64,000 bases of DNA from Bradyrhizobium retamae (GTDB taxonomy: Bacteria; Pseudomonadota; Alphaproteobacteria; Rhizobiales; Xanthobacteraceae). The stretch spans positions 1-64,000 of the forward strand of contig NZ_LLYA01000002.1 in the NCBI RefSeq assembly GCF_001440415.1, read 5' to 3'. Below the pieces are notes generated by a model. The model was not told the DNA's origin. It worked only from the letters and a program-made list of their open reading frames with translations, and did no database searches. The translations under genes were made by a program, and so were the position numbers. This document shows, piece by piece, positions 7,736-16,509 of the stretch. Position 1 is the first letter of the stretch. Every line of letters begins with the position of its first letter.

Positions 7736-8572
7736 TTGAGATGGCCAGTGACGAACTTTGCCAAGACCGTTGCCCTGCTCGCCGCGCTCCTGACCGGAAG
7801 CGCGGCCGAGTGCGTTGCTGCTGAAACGTCAGCGACCTACGTCGAAATCGAGAACCCGCTTGCAAGTCCGCATCCGCTGCAGGGCTATCTGCGGCGAACC
7901 GATGTTTCAGGCCCCTCGCCCGCTGTCGTGTTGTTGCATAGCTGTCATGGAAACTGGAAGCGGATCGATGAACGCTGGGGCAAGCGGATCGCGTCCTGGG
8001 GCTATGTGGTGCTCACCGTGGATAGCTTGGGTCCGCGCGGCCTCGAAATCTGCGACGACAGGGCCCGGATCGATTCGGCTGGAGACGCCTATCGTGCCCT
8101 GAACTTTCTGGTGCGCGATCGATTCGTCGATCCCGATCGTGTTGGTGTCATTGGTTTTGCCAACGGCGGCCGGGCGGCGCTGATGTCGGTCGACCATGGC
8201 TTTCTGGAACAGTCATCGCCGAACAAATTCCGCGCGGCCATTGCGTTCTATCCGTCCTGCCTTGGCCTCAAGGGCGAGATGACCGCGCCGGCCCTGATCC
8301 TGATTGGCGAGCTCGACGATTGGGCCTCGGCCAAAGAGTGCCGTAGTATGGTGGAGGCCCGAGACGACTGGGGGATATCGCGGCAGAAGGGAAAGGGCGT
8401 GCCGATCAAGCTGACGGTGTTTCCCGGCGCTTATCACGCATTCGATGCCCCGCAGCTCACGACGCCGCTCGTGTTGAAGGGGCACCACCTCGAATTCAAT
8501 AAGCCGGCAACGGATCAAGCGTCCGAGGCGCTTCGCGAATTTCTCGGCACGACGATCGGCGGAAAAGAGTAG
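7736..8572 (+). CDS. Secreted dienelactone-hydrolase-like protein, nucleophile missing
   Basis: Alpha/beta-hydrolase of the dienelactone hydrolase family, 278 residues from a TTG start (GTG at 7748 is an alternative). Seen: an N-terminal signal peptide (VALLAALLTGSAAECVAAE), HSCHGNW near 68, acid candidate in GELDDWAS and a catalytic His in GAYHAFD. The elbow that should carry Ser or Cys reads GFANGG, with Ala142 at the nucleophile position. Unless another residue serves, hydrolase activity should be lost or altered. It lies 5 nt ahead of the HAD gene, so they likely share a transcript. Confidence 0.8.
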   Translation: MRWPVTNFAKTVALLAALLTGSAAECVAAETSATYVEIENPLASPHPLQGYLRRTDVSGPSPAVVLLHSCHGNWKRIDERWGKRIASWGYVVLTVDSLGPRGLEICDDRARIDSAGDAYRALNFLVRDRFVDPDRVGVIGFANGGRAALMSVDHGFLEQSSPNKFRAAIAFYPSCLGLKGEMTAPALILIGELDDWASAKECRSMVEARDDWGISRQKGKGVPIKLTVFPGAYHAFDAPQLTTPLVLKGHHLEFNKPATDQASEALREFLGTTIGGKE

Positions 8573-8577
8573 TTGCA

Positions 8578-9324
8578 GTGACCATCAAAGCAGTTGTCTT
8601 CGACGCCTATGGCACGCTTTACGATGTCCAGTCGGTGGCTGACGTCACCGAGGATGCGTTCCCGGGCTATGGCGGGATCATCACCCAGGTCTGGCGCATC
8701 AAGCAGCTCGAATACAGCTGGCTGCGCTCGCTGATGCGACGCTACCAGGATTTCTCGGTCGTCACGCGCGACTCACTGGCCTACACGCTGCGCAGCCTCG
8801 GGCTGCAATATGACGATGATGCTTTCGCGCGTATCATCGACAAATATCTGCATCTCGATCTCTATCCAGATGCGCTTGCGGCGCTATCGGCGATCAAGGA
8901 TTGCAAGCTCGCGATCCTGTCCAACGGCAGCCCTGATATGCTCAACGCACTGGTGCAGAACAGCGGGCTCGAGCGCGTGCTCGATGCCACCATCAGCGTC
9001 GACGCCAAGAAGATCTTCAAGCCCAGCCCCGAAGTCTATGCGCTGATCGAGGAGGTGCTCCACGTGCCGCCCGCCGAAGTGCTGTTCATCTCCTCCAATC
9101 CCTGGGACGCCTGCGGCGCCAAGGCGTTCGGGCTCCACGTCGCCTGGATCGAGCGGGTGACGCCGGAAGCGATGGCGCTGGCCTGTCTCGAAAGCGAGAC
9201 GCTGCCGCCCTTGACGATGTTCAAGATATTGCGCACCCAGATGGATGAGCTGGGATTTGAGCCCGATCATCGCATCCACAGCCTCTCCGAACTGCCCGCA
9301 CTGGTGTCTGCGCAAAGGTCCTGA
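8578..9324 (+). CDS. Haloacid dehalogenase type II family hydrolase
   Basis: HAD-superfamily enzyme of 248 residues from a GTG start. Seen: nucleophile motif DAYGTLYD (Asp9), motif II LSNGSPD, the Lys in FKPSPEVY, and SSNPWDACGAK, which is the L-2-haloacid dehalogenase-specific form of motif III/IV. The set is complete, so L-2-haloacid dehalogenase activity (2-halo acid to 2-hydroxy acid with inversion) is plausible. Neighbours give no halo-compound transporter. It is tightly linked to the genes before (5 nt) and after (5 nt). Confidence 0.88.
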   Translation: MTIKAVVFDAYGTLYDVQSVADVTEDAFPGYGGIITQVWRIKQLEYSWLRSLMRRYQDFSVVTRDSLAYTLRSLGLQYDDDAFARIIDKYLHLDLYPDALAALSAIKDCKLAILSNGSPDMLNALVQNSGLERVLDATISVDAKKIFKPSPEVYALIEEVLHVPPAEVLFISSNPWDACGAKAFGLHVAWIERVTPEAMALACLESETLPPLTMFKILRTQMDELGFEPDHRIHSLSELPALVSAQRS

Positions 9325-9329
9325 ACAAG

Positions 9330-9815
9330 ATGAGTCTAGAGTCCGTGCGCGCCTTCTTTGCAGAAAAGGCGCCCGAAATTTCCGTGATCGAATCCGAGAT
9401 GAGTTCTGCGACCGTCGCGCTGGCGGCGGAGGCTTACGGCGTCGAGCCGGCGCGAATTGCGAAGACGCTGAGCTTGCGGATCGGTGATCGCGTCATCCTG
9501 ATCGTCACGGCCGGCACGTCGCGGATGGACAACAAGAAGGTGAAGGCGCTGTTCGGAGGAAAGCCGAAAATGCTCGGCCTCGAGGAGGTCGCCGAGATCA
9601 CCGGGCACGAGGTCGGCGGCGTCTGTCCGTTCGGACTGAAGACTCCGCTGCCGGTCTATTGCGACGTGTCGCTGAAGGCGTTCGACGTCGTGGTGCCCGC
9701 CGCGGGCTCAACCCACAGCGCGGTGAAGATTACGCCGGCGCGCATGGCCGAACTGACGTCAGCCGAATGGGTCGACGTCTGCGAACTCAGGCCCGCGTCG
9801 GAAGCGGCGGCCTAA
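9330..9815 (+). CDS. YbaK/ProX-type aminoacyl-tRNA editing protein
   Basis: A single-domain trans-editing deacylase of 161 residues, expected to hydrolyse mischarged aminoacyl-tRNAs (Cys- or Ala-tRNA-Pro type). Seen: the YbaK core from AKTLSLRIGDRVILIVTAG through GGKPKMLGLEEVAEITGHEVGGVCPFGL, and the closing KITPARMAELT. Length matches YbaK (159). The last 4 nt overlap the stop of the convergent gene at 9812. The exact editing specificity cannot be read from sequence. Confidence 0.88.
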   Translation: MSLESVRAFFAEKAPEISVIESEMSSATVALAAEAYGVEPARIAKTLSLRIGDRVILIVTAGTSRMDNKKVKALFGGKPKMLGLEEVAEITGHEVGGVCPFGLKTPLPVYCDVSLKAFDVVVPAAGSTHSAVKITPARMAELTSAEWVDVCELRPASEAAA

Positions 9816-10174
9816 TAATCGTCTTCAAAGAACGGCCTCGGCTGCACCGCCTGCGGCTGTACCGGTTGCGGCGCGCGCGAACGCGGAACCGTCTGTTGCG
9901 GCACTCCGCGCGGAGGCGGCGTCGGCTGCGCGTTGGCCTGCGTTTCGAATACGGCGCGGCAACCGGTGGAGAGCTGCGGCGTGTTCTGCCGCAAGCATGC
10001 CACGATCCGGTTGACGTCCGGAATCTGGTCGCCGCAGAGCCGCCAGACGTCGGGCGTGCAGGCCATCTGCTGTTCCCAGGTTCCGCGATACTCCTGCGAG
10101 AAAGCGGGAACGGCAACGCCAGTTCCGCCGCCGATCGCGAGGGCGAGTGCAAGGACGATCCGCTGCGTTTGCAT
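9812..10174 (-). CDS. Secreted cysteine- and proline-rich small protein
   Basis: A 120-residue protein with a signal peptide ending VPAFSQ (about residue 27). A compact region has four cysteines (MACTPDVWRLC, IVACLRQNTPQLSTGC), consistent with two disulfides. A proline/glutamine-rich tail carries repeated PQPVQPQAVQP-like units. The Cys pattern resembles the cysteine-rich repeat found in Rhizobiales secreted proteins. GAAGGGGACC is the ribosome-binding site. Periplasmic or cell-surface location inferred; function unknown. It overlaps the YbaK gene end to end by 4 nt. Confidence 0.72.
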   Translation of the reverse strand: MQTQRIVLALALAIGGGTGVAVPAFSQEYRGTWEQQMACTPDVWRLCGDQIPDVNRIVACLRQNTPQLSTGCRAVFETQANAQPTPPPRGVPQQTVPRSRAPQPVQPQAVQPRPFFEDDY

Positions 10175-10298
10175 GGACAGGTCCCCTTCTTTTTAATTTT
10201 CACAGTGCGCGGAAGCTCCGCGCGGCGACGGACTAAGCCTGTCGAATGAATGCGGCCACGCGACGATAGTGCGAACAAAAAAATGTGAAGCGGGTTCC

Positions 10299-11288
10299 CT
10301 ACTGCACCTTGCCGATTTTCTTCACCGCCGCGACCAGCCGCGCGCTGTCTTCCGCAACGAATTTTGCAAACTCCGGCGCGTCCAGATAGGCGACCGGGCT
10401 GCCGGCGGTCTCATAGGTCTTGACCACCTCGGGCGCCTTCACGGCTTCCGCCATCGCTTCGCGCAGCCGCGTCATGATCGGCGCCGGCAATGCGCGTTGC
10501 GCAAACAGTCCCGCCCAGATGTAGAACTCGACATCCTTGTAACCGAGCTCCTTGAAGGTCGGCAGATCGGGGAAGCTCTTGATGCGCTCGGCGCCCCAAT
10601 TGGCGAGCACGCGCATCTTGCCGTCGTCGACCTGCTGCTTCAGCGTGCCCGGCGCCGACGCCACCGCCTGCACAGTGCCGCTCAATAGCGCGGTCAGCGC
10701 CGGTCCTGCGCCGCGGAACGGCACGTGCAGCAATTTGATGCCGGCGCTCGCGGCAAACATCTCCATCGCCACGTGCAGCGTGCCGTAGGGACCGGACGAA
10801 CCGTAGGGAATTTGCCCGGGACGTTTCTTGGCGTCGTCGACGAACTCCTGCAGCGTCTTCCACGGCGCGGATGCCGGCACCGCGAGCAGCGTCGGATCGG
10901 CGAGCACGCGTGCAATCGGCGCGAACTGCGAGACTTCATACGCCACCGGGCGATCGAACAGACGATCGGCTTCCGGCAGCACCGCAAGCGAGGACAGCGT
11001 CATCAACAGTGTGTGCCCGTCGGGCTCGGCGCGCGCCGCCGCCGCGTTGCCGACCGATCCGCCACCGCCGCCGGCGCGGTTGTCGACGATCACGGGCTTT
11101 CCGAGGATCCGCTCCAGCGCCTGCGCGATCGGCCGCGCCGCGAGATCGGCCTGCCCGCCGGGCGGAAACGGCACGATCATGGTGATGTTGCGCGAAGGGT
11201 ATGGGCCTTGCGCCAAGGCGGCGTTGGAGAGCACGGCTGGCACGAGCGGCAATGCGGCGGCAGCTTTCAGAAGTTCGCGGCGGTTCAT
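10299..11288 (-). CDS. Bug/TctC-family solute-binding protein with Tat-like signal
   Basis: Periplasmic extracytoplasmic receptor of the tripartite tricarboxylate transporter family, 329 residues. Seen: N-terminal NRRELLKAAAALP, a twin-arginine-like signal, then YPSRNITMIVPFPPGGQADLAARP, the Bug ligand-binding signature, and the domain-II sequence IPYGSSGPYGTLH. No TctA or TctB gene lies beside it, so it is an orphan receptor as is common in this group. Ligand is probably a carboxylate but cannot be named. Strong ribosome-binding site GGGGAGA. Confidence 0.88.
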   Translation of the reverse strand: MNRRELLKAAAALPLVPAVLSNAALAQGPYPSRNITMIVPFPPGGQADLAARPIAQALERILGKPVIVDNRAGGGGGSVGNAAAARAEPDGHTLLMTLSSLAVLPEADRLFDRPVAYEVSQFAPIARVLADPTLLAVPASAPWKTLQEFVDDAKKRPGQIPYGSSGPYGTLHVAMEMFAASAGIKLLHVPFRGAGPALTALLSGTVQAVASAPGTLKQQVDDGKMRVLANWGAERIKSFPDLPTFKELGYKDVEFYIWAGLFAQRALPAPIMTRLREAMAEAVKAPEVVKTYETAGSPVAYLDAPEFAKFVAEDSARLVAAVKKIGKVQ

Positions 11289-11343
11289 GGTGGTTTCTCC
11301 CCAGCGTTTGTTTTCGTTGTTGAAGACAGCCTAGCCTCAAATC

Positions 11344-11459
11344 GTAGGGTGGGCAAAGCGAAGCGTGCCCACCATTCATGCACAACGCGTGAAGTTGCTC
11401 GATACAAGCTCCTTTTGCCTGATCGTGGTGGGCACGCTTCGCTCTGCCCACCCTGCGAT
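11344..11459. repeat. Palindromic intergenic element, GGTGGGCA family (copy 1)
   Basis: Left arm GTAGGGTGGGCAAAGCGAAG and right arm reading CTTCGCTCTGCCCACCCTGC form an inverted repeat about 115 bp long that fills the gap between the Bug gene and the LysR stop. Related copies lie at 15965 and 40404. Confidence 0.8.
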
Positions 11460-11461
11460 AT

Positions 11462-12373
11462 TCACTTCCGCTTCTTCGCTTTTGAAAACTGCTTTGCCAG
11501 AAACTCCGCCAGCACTTCGACGCGCGCAGGCCTTGGGCCGCCGGGCGGCGTCACCAGGTGCACCGCGCCTTCGGGCTGGTGCCAGCCTTTCAGGATCACT
11601 TCCACCTCGCCGGATGCAATGGCGTCGCCGACGATGAAGTCCGGCAGATCGGCGATGCCGAGGCCGGCGATGACGGACGGCAACAGCGCCTCGCCATTGT
11701 TGACGCGGAGCTGGCCTGCGGGCCGCACGCTGGCCTGTTCGCCTGACGCATTGGTGTAGTGCCAGACGCCGGCTGTCGAGAGATAGGCGTAGCCGAAGCA
11801 TTTATGCTCCGCCAGATGCATCGGATGCGTCGGCCTGCCATGGCGTTTGAGATAGGACGGCGCCGCGACCGTGTAGCGCGGCATCGCGCAGAGCCGCCGC
11901 GCGATCAACGACGAGTCCGGCAGGCGCGCGATGCGCAGGCCGGCATCGAAACCTTCGCCGATCAGATCAACTGTCGCGTCGCTCAGGTGAAGATCAATCG
12001 ATACTTCCGGGAAGGCTGTGAGAAATTCCGGCAAGATCGGCGCAACGGCTTTCACGCCAAACGTCATCGGCACCGCGAGCCGCACCAGCCCGCGCGGCGC
12101 CATCGATTGCGACAGGGCTTCGTTCTCGGCATCCTCGCCGTCGGCGAGCAGGCGCGCGGCGCGCTCGGCGAGCCTTTGCCCGGCATCGGTCAGCGCCAGC
12201 CGCCGCGAGGTGCGGTTGAACAGCCGCGCGCCGAGCCGCTGCTCGAGCCGACTGACGGCCTTGGACACCGTGGCCTTGGACAGCGCCAGCTCGGTCGCGG
12301 CCGCCGCAAATGACCGCAACTCCACGACCTTTGCAAAAATCGCGAACGCCTCGAAATCCGGGAGCTTGGACAT
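11462..12373 (-). CDS. LysR-family transcriptional regulator
   Basis: LysR regulator of 303 residues. Seen: an N-terminal winged helix-turn-helix FAIFAKVVELRSFAAAATEL then SKATVSKAVSRLEQRLG and LFNRTSRRLALTDAG, and a type-2 periplasmic-binding-like effector domain. MSKLPDFEAF is chosen as start by family alignment; an upstream ATG would add 11 residues. It is divergent from the SDR-pirin-WrbA genes, and an inverted repeat in the spacer fits a LysR site. Expected role: controls the divergent SDR and perhaps pirin and wrbA, and represses itself. Confidence 0.9.
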   Translation of the reverse strand: MSKLPDFEAFAIFAKVVELRSFAAAATELALSKATVSKAVSRLEQRLGARLFNRTSRRLALTDAGQRLAERAARLLADGEDAENEALSQSMAPRGLVRLAVPMTFGVKAVAPILPEFLTAFPEVSIDLHLSDATVDLIGEGFDAGLRIARLPDSSLIARRLCAMPRYTVAAPSYLKRHGRPTHPMHLAEHKCFGYAYLSTAGVWHYTNASGEQASVRPAGQLRVNNGEALLPSVIAGLGIADLPDFIVGDAIASGEVEVILKGWHQPEGAVHLVTPPGGPRPARVEVLAEFLAKQFSKAKKRK

Positions 12374-12397
12374 TCGGATCACCTTCAAGATCATTTT

Positions 12398-12425
12398 TAG
12401 AAACAATGAGTTTCAATAGTTTCTA
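12398..12425. promoter_or_regulatory. LysR-type operator in the LysR/SDR divergent spacer
   Basis: GAAAC-AATGA-GTTTC (12400-12414) is a perfect inverted repeat, and a further GTTTC (12419-12423) makes TAGAAAC...GTTTCTA (12398-12425). The site is 25 nt from the LysR start and about 64 nt from the SDR start. Binding by the adjacent regulator is inferred. Confidence 0.6.
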
Positions 12426-12488
12426 TTTCTATACCAAGGCGGGAGGCATATCCAATGGCTATCGGAATTCGAGCAACGGAGAAATCCA

Positions 12489-13241
12489 ATGACCAAGAAG
12501 CTCTCAGGCAAGGTAGCCCTCGTCACCGGCGGTTCGCGCGGCATCGGCGCAGCGTCTGCCCGCGCCCTCGCGGCAGAAGGCGCCAACGTCGCGATCAGTT
12601 ATGTCGCCTCTCCCGACAAGGCGGAAGCGGTTGTGGCCGAGTTGAAGGCCAGGGGCGTCAACGCCCGCGCTTACAAGGCCGACCAGGCATTCTCCGCCGA
12701 TGTCGACCAACTGGTGAAGAAGGTCGCGAAGGATTTCGGCCGGTTGGACATCCTCGTCAACAACGCCGGCGTTGCCGTCGGCGGCGCGGTCGATGATCCC
12801 AACGCCGACACCGCGGCATTGGCCCGGCAGAGTGCCGTGAACGTCGATGGTGTCATCACCGCGATCCGCGCGGCGGCGAAGCTGATGGGTGAAGGCGGAC
12901 GTATCGTCACGATCGGCTCCGATATCGCGACCCGCGCCTCATTCCCCGGCCTTGCCGATTACGCCGCCACCAAGGCTGCCGTTGTCGGCTACACCAAGGG
13001 CGCGGCGCGTGACCTCGGTCCCCGCGGCATCACCGTGAATGTGCTGCAGCCGGGCTCGATCGACACCGACATGAACCCGGATGACGACCGCGAGATCGCC
13101 GATCTCCAGCGCAAGCAGCACGCGCTGCAGCGCTTCGGCAAGCCGGAAGAGATCGCAGCCGGCGTGGTGTTCCTCGCGAGCCCTGAAGCCTCGTTCGTGA
13201 CCGGCACAGTGCTCAATGTCGATGGCGGCTTCGGCGCGTAA
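12489..13241 (+). CDS. Short-chain dehydrogenase/reductase
   Basis: Classical SDR oxidoreductase, 250 residues, NAD(P)H-dependent. Seen: cofactor motif TGGSRGIGAAS near residue 14, NNAGVAVGG, catalytic Ser in TIGSDIA, YAATK (Tyr-x3-Lys), and the closing GTVLNVDGGFGA. All catalytic residues are intact. The Arg after the glycine motif favours NADP. It leads a cluster with pirin and WrbA-like genes, which suggests reduction of a reactive carbonyl or quinone under LysR control. Substrate not identifiable. Confidence 0.9.
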   Translation: MTKKLSGKVALVTGGSRGIGAASARALAAEGANVAISYVASPDKAEAVVAELKARGVNARAYKADQAFSADVDQLVKKVAKDFGRLDILVNNAGVAVGGAVDDPNADTAALARQSAVNVDGVITAIRAAAKLMGEGGRIVTIGSDIATRASFPGLADYAATKAAVVGYTKGAARDLGPRGITVNVLQPGSIDTDMNPDDDREIADLQRKQHALQRFGKPEEIAAGVVFLASPEASFVTGTVLNVDGGFGA

Positions 13242-13313
13242 CTCAAATCCAGCGCGGCCGGGCGCATGCCGCCCGGCCACTTAATTCAAAAACTTTCAAC
13301 GAAGGAATATCCC

Positions 13314-14012
13314 ATGATCGAACTCAGACCATTTGCAAAACTCGCCAGCGCCGATCACGGCTGGCTGAAGGCAAAACACCACTTCTCATTCGGCAGCCAT
13401 TACGATCCCGACAATATGGGCCACGGCGCGTTGCGGGTGTGGAACGATGACGAGATCGCGCCGAATACCGGCTTTCCCGCCCATCCCCACGCCAACATGG
13501 AAATCATCACCTATGTCCGCGAAGGCGCGATCACGCACCAGGACTCGCTCGGCAACAAGGGCCGGACTGAAGCCGGCGACGTGCAGGTGATGAGCGCCGG
13601 CAGCGGCATTCGTCACTCCGAGTACAATCTGGAGCCGAGCAAGACCAAGATCTTCCAGATCTGGATCGAGCCGACGACGAGGGGTGGCCAGCCGACCTGG
13701 GGCGCCAAGCCGTTTCCGAAGTCGGATCGCTCCGGCAAGCTCGTCACCATCGCCAGCGGCATTGCCGGCGACAAGGATGCGCTGCCGATCCGCGCCGATG
13801 CGCGGGTGCTCGCCACCACGCTGAAAGCGGGCGAGAGCGCGGCGTATGAGGCGGCGGAGGCGCGTCACCTCTATCTCGTGCCGGCGGCCGGCAGCGTCGA
13901 AGTCAACGGCGTGCGCGTCAATGCCCGCGACGGCGCTGCGATCCGCGACGAGGCGAAGCTGACGATTACCGCGCTGGAAGATTCCGAACTGGTGCTGGTC
14001 GACGCCGCGTAG
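13314..14012 (+). CDS. Pirin family protein (quercetinase-like bicupin)
   Basis: Pirin-type bicupin of 232 residues. Seen: the N-terminal cupin with metal ligands in FPAHPHANMEIITYV and SAGSGIRHSEYN (His-x-His, Glu, His), and a C-terminal cupin-like half containing ARHLYLVPAAGSVEVNG. Bacterial pirins such as YhhW cleave quercetin or act as redox regulators. MIELRPFAKL is the conserved start; GAAGGA lies 8 nt upstream. The placement after an SDR and before WrbA supports a role in quinone or flavonoid handling, plausible for a plant-associated bacterium. Confidence 0.9.
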   Translation: MIELRPFAKLASADHGWLKAKHHFSFGSHYDPDNMGHGALRVWNDDEIAPNTGFPAHPHANMEIITYVREGAITHQDSLGNKGRTEAGDVQVMSAGSGIRHSEYNLEPSKTKIFQIWIEPTTRGGQPTWGAKPFPKSDRSGKLVTIASGIAGDKDALPIRADARVLATTLKAGESAAYEAAEARHLYLVPAAGSVEVNGVRVNARDGAAIRDEAKLTITALEDSELVLVDAA

Positions 14013-14030
14013 CGCAATCACCGCTCGTCA

Positions 14031-14140
14031 TGCCCGGGCAAAAGCCGAAGCGCGTCTTCGCGCTAGATGACCCGGGCATCCATCCTCCTTCGCGAAGAAT
14101 CTTACGAAGCGCGATGGATTGCCGGGTCAAGCCAGGCAAT
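14031..14140. repeat. Palindromic intergenic element, CCGGGCA type
   Basis: CATGCCCGGGCAAAAGCC, then GATGACCCGGGCATCC, then ATTGCCGGGTCAAGCCAGGC form the dispersed hairpin element common between genes in this group. It lies between the pirin and wrbA genes and may fold in the shared transcript. Confidence 0.65.
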
Positions 14141-14189
14141 GACACCCAAAATGAACAACAAACATCTGCCAACCCAAAGGACAACCACC

Positions 14190-14789
14190 ATGGCGAAAGT
14201 ACTTGTGCTCTATTATTCCGCTTACGGTCACATCGAGGCGATGGCGAATGCCGTAGCCGAAGGCGCGCGAAAGGCCGGCGCCACCGTCGACATCAAGCGC
14301 GTGCCGGAGCTCGTGCCTGAAGCGGTCGCCGAGGCCTCGCATTACAAGCTCGATCAGGCCGCGCCGATCGCAAAAATCGAGGACCTCGCCAATTACGACG
14401 CGATCGTCATCGGCACCGGCACGCGCTTCGGCCGCATGACGTCGCAGATGGCGAACTTCCTCGACCAGGCCGGTGGCCTCTGGGCCAAGGGCGCACTGCA
14501 CGGCAAGGTCGGCGGCGCCTTTACCGCAACGGCGACCCAGCATGGCGGGCAGGAAACCACGCTGTTCTCGATCATCACAAATCTCTTGCACTTCGGCATG
14601 ACGGTCGTCGGCCTGAACTACGGCTTTGCCGGCCAGATGAAGCTCGACGAAATCACCGGCGGCGCACCCTATGGCGCCACCACGATCACCGGCGGCGACG
14701 GCAGCCGCCAGCCGAGCGAAAACGAACTCGCCGGCGCGCGCTACCAGGGGCGCGTGATCGCGGAGACCGCGAACAAGCTGCATGGCTGA
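14190..14789 (+). CDS. wrbA: NAD(P)H:quinone oxidoreductase, WrbA type
   Basis: Flavodoxin-like tetrameric FMN enzyme that reduces quinones by two electrons. Seen: FMN phosphate loop [14 protein letters not shown] at residue 8, [13 protein letters not shown] around 77, [13 protein letters not shown], and the C-terminal [20 protein letters not shown] characteristic of WrbA. The 199-residue length equals the family norm. The start at [10 protein letters not shown] is set by the family; a long upstream extension in frame comes from the repeat element. Third member of the SDR-pirin-WrbA set. Confidence 0.93.
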   Translation: MAKVLVLYYSAYGHIEAMANAVAEGARKAGATVDIKRVPELVPEAVAEASHYKLDQAAPIAKIEDLANYDAIVIGTGTRFGRMTSQMANFLDQAGGLWAKGALHGKVGGAFTATATQHGGQETTLFSIITNLLHFGMTVVGLNYGFAGQMKLDEITGGAPYGATTITGGDGSRQPSENELAGARYQGRVIAETANKLHG

Positions 14790-15008
14790 AAGCGAAATGG
14801 GCGGCGTTCTCTCTTGCGAATGCCGCCCTATCGCAACTGGCACGCCGGCCGCTGCTGGCCACGGCGCAACGCATTGTGGTGCAAGAGCGCGCCTCGCGCG
14901 GAGCGCGGCGCTGCCCGGAATGCACGAAATCGTGAGGCATAGTTTCTAAACGCCTTATGAATTCGTGATAGGCCTTCGGCCTCCCAGTCGGCACGCAAAG
15001 GTTCTAGC

Positions 15009-15956
15009 ATGAGCAACAATTCGCAAGTCCCGTGGCCGGAATTGCCGACCGCGACGTGGCGTGACACCTATGCGACGCTCCATCTTTGGACCCAGATCGT
15101 CGGCAAGATCCGGCTCGCCAAATCGCCATGGCTCAATCATTCCTGGCACGTGGCGCTTTATGTCACGCCGCGCGGATTGACGACATCGCCAGTGCCCGAC
15201 GGCGCACGAACCTTCCAGATCGATTTCGACCTCATCGATCACCTCTTGCGCATCTCGACCAGCGACGGCGCGCAGCGGGAGGTTGCGCTGCCTGGTCATT
15301 CCGTCGCAAGCTTCTACACCGCCACGCTTGCCGCGCTTAGCGAACTCGGCATTGCCGTTGGCATCGACGAGATGCCGAACGAACTGCCCGATCCGATAAA
15401 ATTCTCCGATGACACCGTGCACGCCTCCTACGATCCAGATGCTGTTGGACGCTTCCTGCAAATCCTCGTCACGAGCGATCGCGTCTTCAAACAATTCCGC
15501 ACCGGCTTTCTCGGCAAGACGAGCCCGGTGCACTTCTTCTGGGGCAGTTTCGATCTCGCGGTGACGCGCTTCTCGGGACGCCGCGCGCCACGCCATCCCG
15601 GCGGTGTGCCACATTTGCCCGACGCGGTTGCACATGAAGCCTATTCACACGAAGTCAGCAGCGCCGGGTTTTGGCCGGGCGGTGGCGCTATCGATTACCC
15701 TGCCTTCTATTCCTATGCCTATCCCGAGCCGCCGGCTTTTCGCTCGGCGAAGGTGCAACCGGATGCGGCATTCTTCAGCGAAGCGCTCGGCGAATTCATT
15801 CTGCCATACGACGCCGTCCGGACGGCTGCCGATCCCGACAGGGCGCTGCTCGAGTTCCTGCACAGCACCTATGAAGCCGCGGCAATCGCGGCAAATTGGG
15901 ATCGCGACGCGTTGGAATCCGACTCCGGACAGCCCGGCGTGGTGAGGCGGGTTTGA
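15009..15956 (+). CDS. DUF5996 family protein
   Basis: A 315-residue protein matching the DUF5996 family by its opening WPELPTATWRDTYATLHLW, HVALYVTPRGLTTSPVP, and the later HFFWGSFDLAVTRFSGRRAP and SHEVSSAGFWPGGG. No catalytic residues or membrane segments are evident, and function in the family is unknown. The 219-nt gap upstream holds no other gene. Expressed alone; the stop is followed by a palindromic repeat element. Confidence 0.88.
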   Translation: MSNNSQVPWPELPTATWRDTYATLHLWTQIVGKIRLAKSPWLNHSWHVALYVTPRGLTTSPVPDGARTFQIDFDLIDHLLRISTSDGAQREVALPGHSVASFYTATLAALSELGIAVGIDEMPNELPDPIKFSDDTVHASYDPDAVGRFLQILVTSDRVFKQFRTGFLGKTSPVHFFWGSFDLAVTRFSGRRAPRHPGGVPHLPDAVAHEAYSHEVSSAGFWPGGGAIDYPAFYSYAYPEPPAFRSAKVQPDAAFFSEALGEFILPYDAVRTAADPDRALLEFLHSTYEAAAIAANWDRDALESDSGQPGVVRRV

Positions 15957-15964
15957 ACCTGCTG

Positions 15965-16088
15965 TGCAGGGTGGCAAAGCCAACGGTCGCGCGAACGCGC
16001 GCCCGTTGGCAGGTTCCGCGTGCCCACCATATTCCCGCTTCGCCGAAAATATGGTGGGCACGGCGCAACTCGGCTTTACCCGCCCTAC
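15965..16088. repeat. Palindromic intergenic element, GGTGGGCA family (copy 2)
   Basis: Contains GCAGGGTGGCAAAGCC, an internal hairpin GCCAACGG...CCGTTGGC (15978-16007), then CGTGCCCACCATATT and AATATGGTGGGCACGGCG, ending CCGCCCTACG. The same arms as the elements at 11344 and 40404, but diverged. Confidence 0.7.
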
Positions 16089-16097
16089 GAACTGCCA

Positions 16098-16289
16098 CTA
16101 ATGCCGCAGTTGCGGCTTCATAATGGTCTGGCGAACTTCGGCGCCGCAATCGGCGCATTCATAGGTGAAGTCAATTTTGGCCTGGCTCCAATGCGGTTCG
16201 ACGTCGCGCACATACATCGGAAGCCCGACACACCTCGGACAAAGGACGAAACCCGGCTCAATGCCATCATGATGAATATAGGCTGGCAT
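16098..16289 (-). CDS. Small zinc-ribbon-like protein
   Basis: A 63-residue protein with two CXXC knuckles, LCPRC and CADCG, separated by about 28 residues, the spacing of a zinc ribbon. Seen: GGGGAGAGCC lies just upstream of MPAYIHHDGI, fixing the start; an earlier GTG is less likely. Similar short zinc-ribbon proteins are common in Bradyrhizobium and could bind nucleic acid or protein. Function unknown. The following 220 nt to the glycosyltransferase stop show no gene. Confidence 0.65.
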   Translation of the reverse strand: MPAYIHHDGIEPGFVLCPRCVGLPMYVRDVEPHWSQAKIDFTYECADCGAEVRQTIMKPQLRH

Positions 16290-16509
16290 GTTGGCTCTCC
16301 CCACGGCAGCAATTCACGAGTAGCCCATCACCCGAAGCGCAGCATACGCGCGTGCGGCTAAACGGATCATCAACTCTCGCGAACACATGATGAACGGCTG
16401 CATAATCCTGGCACGTGTTGCAGATTTGCACGGCAGTTCCCGTGCGGCAACAATGTGTCAGCCCCTATCGCGCGACAGTGGCTTGCCGAGCACGCGTCGA
16501 TGAGCCGGC

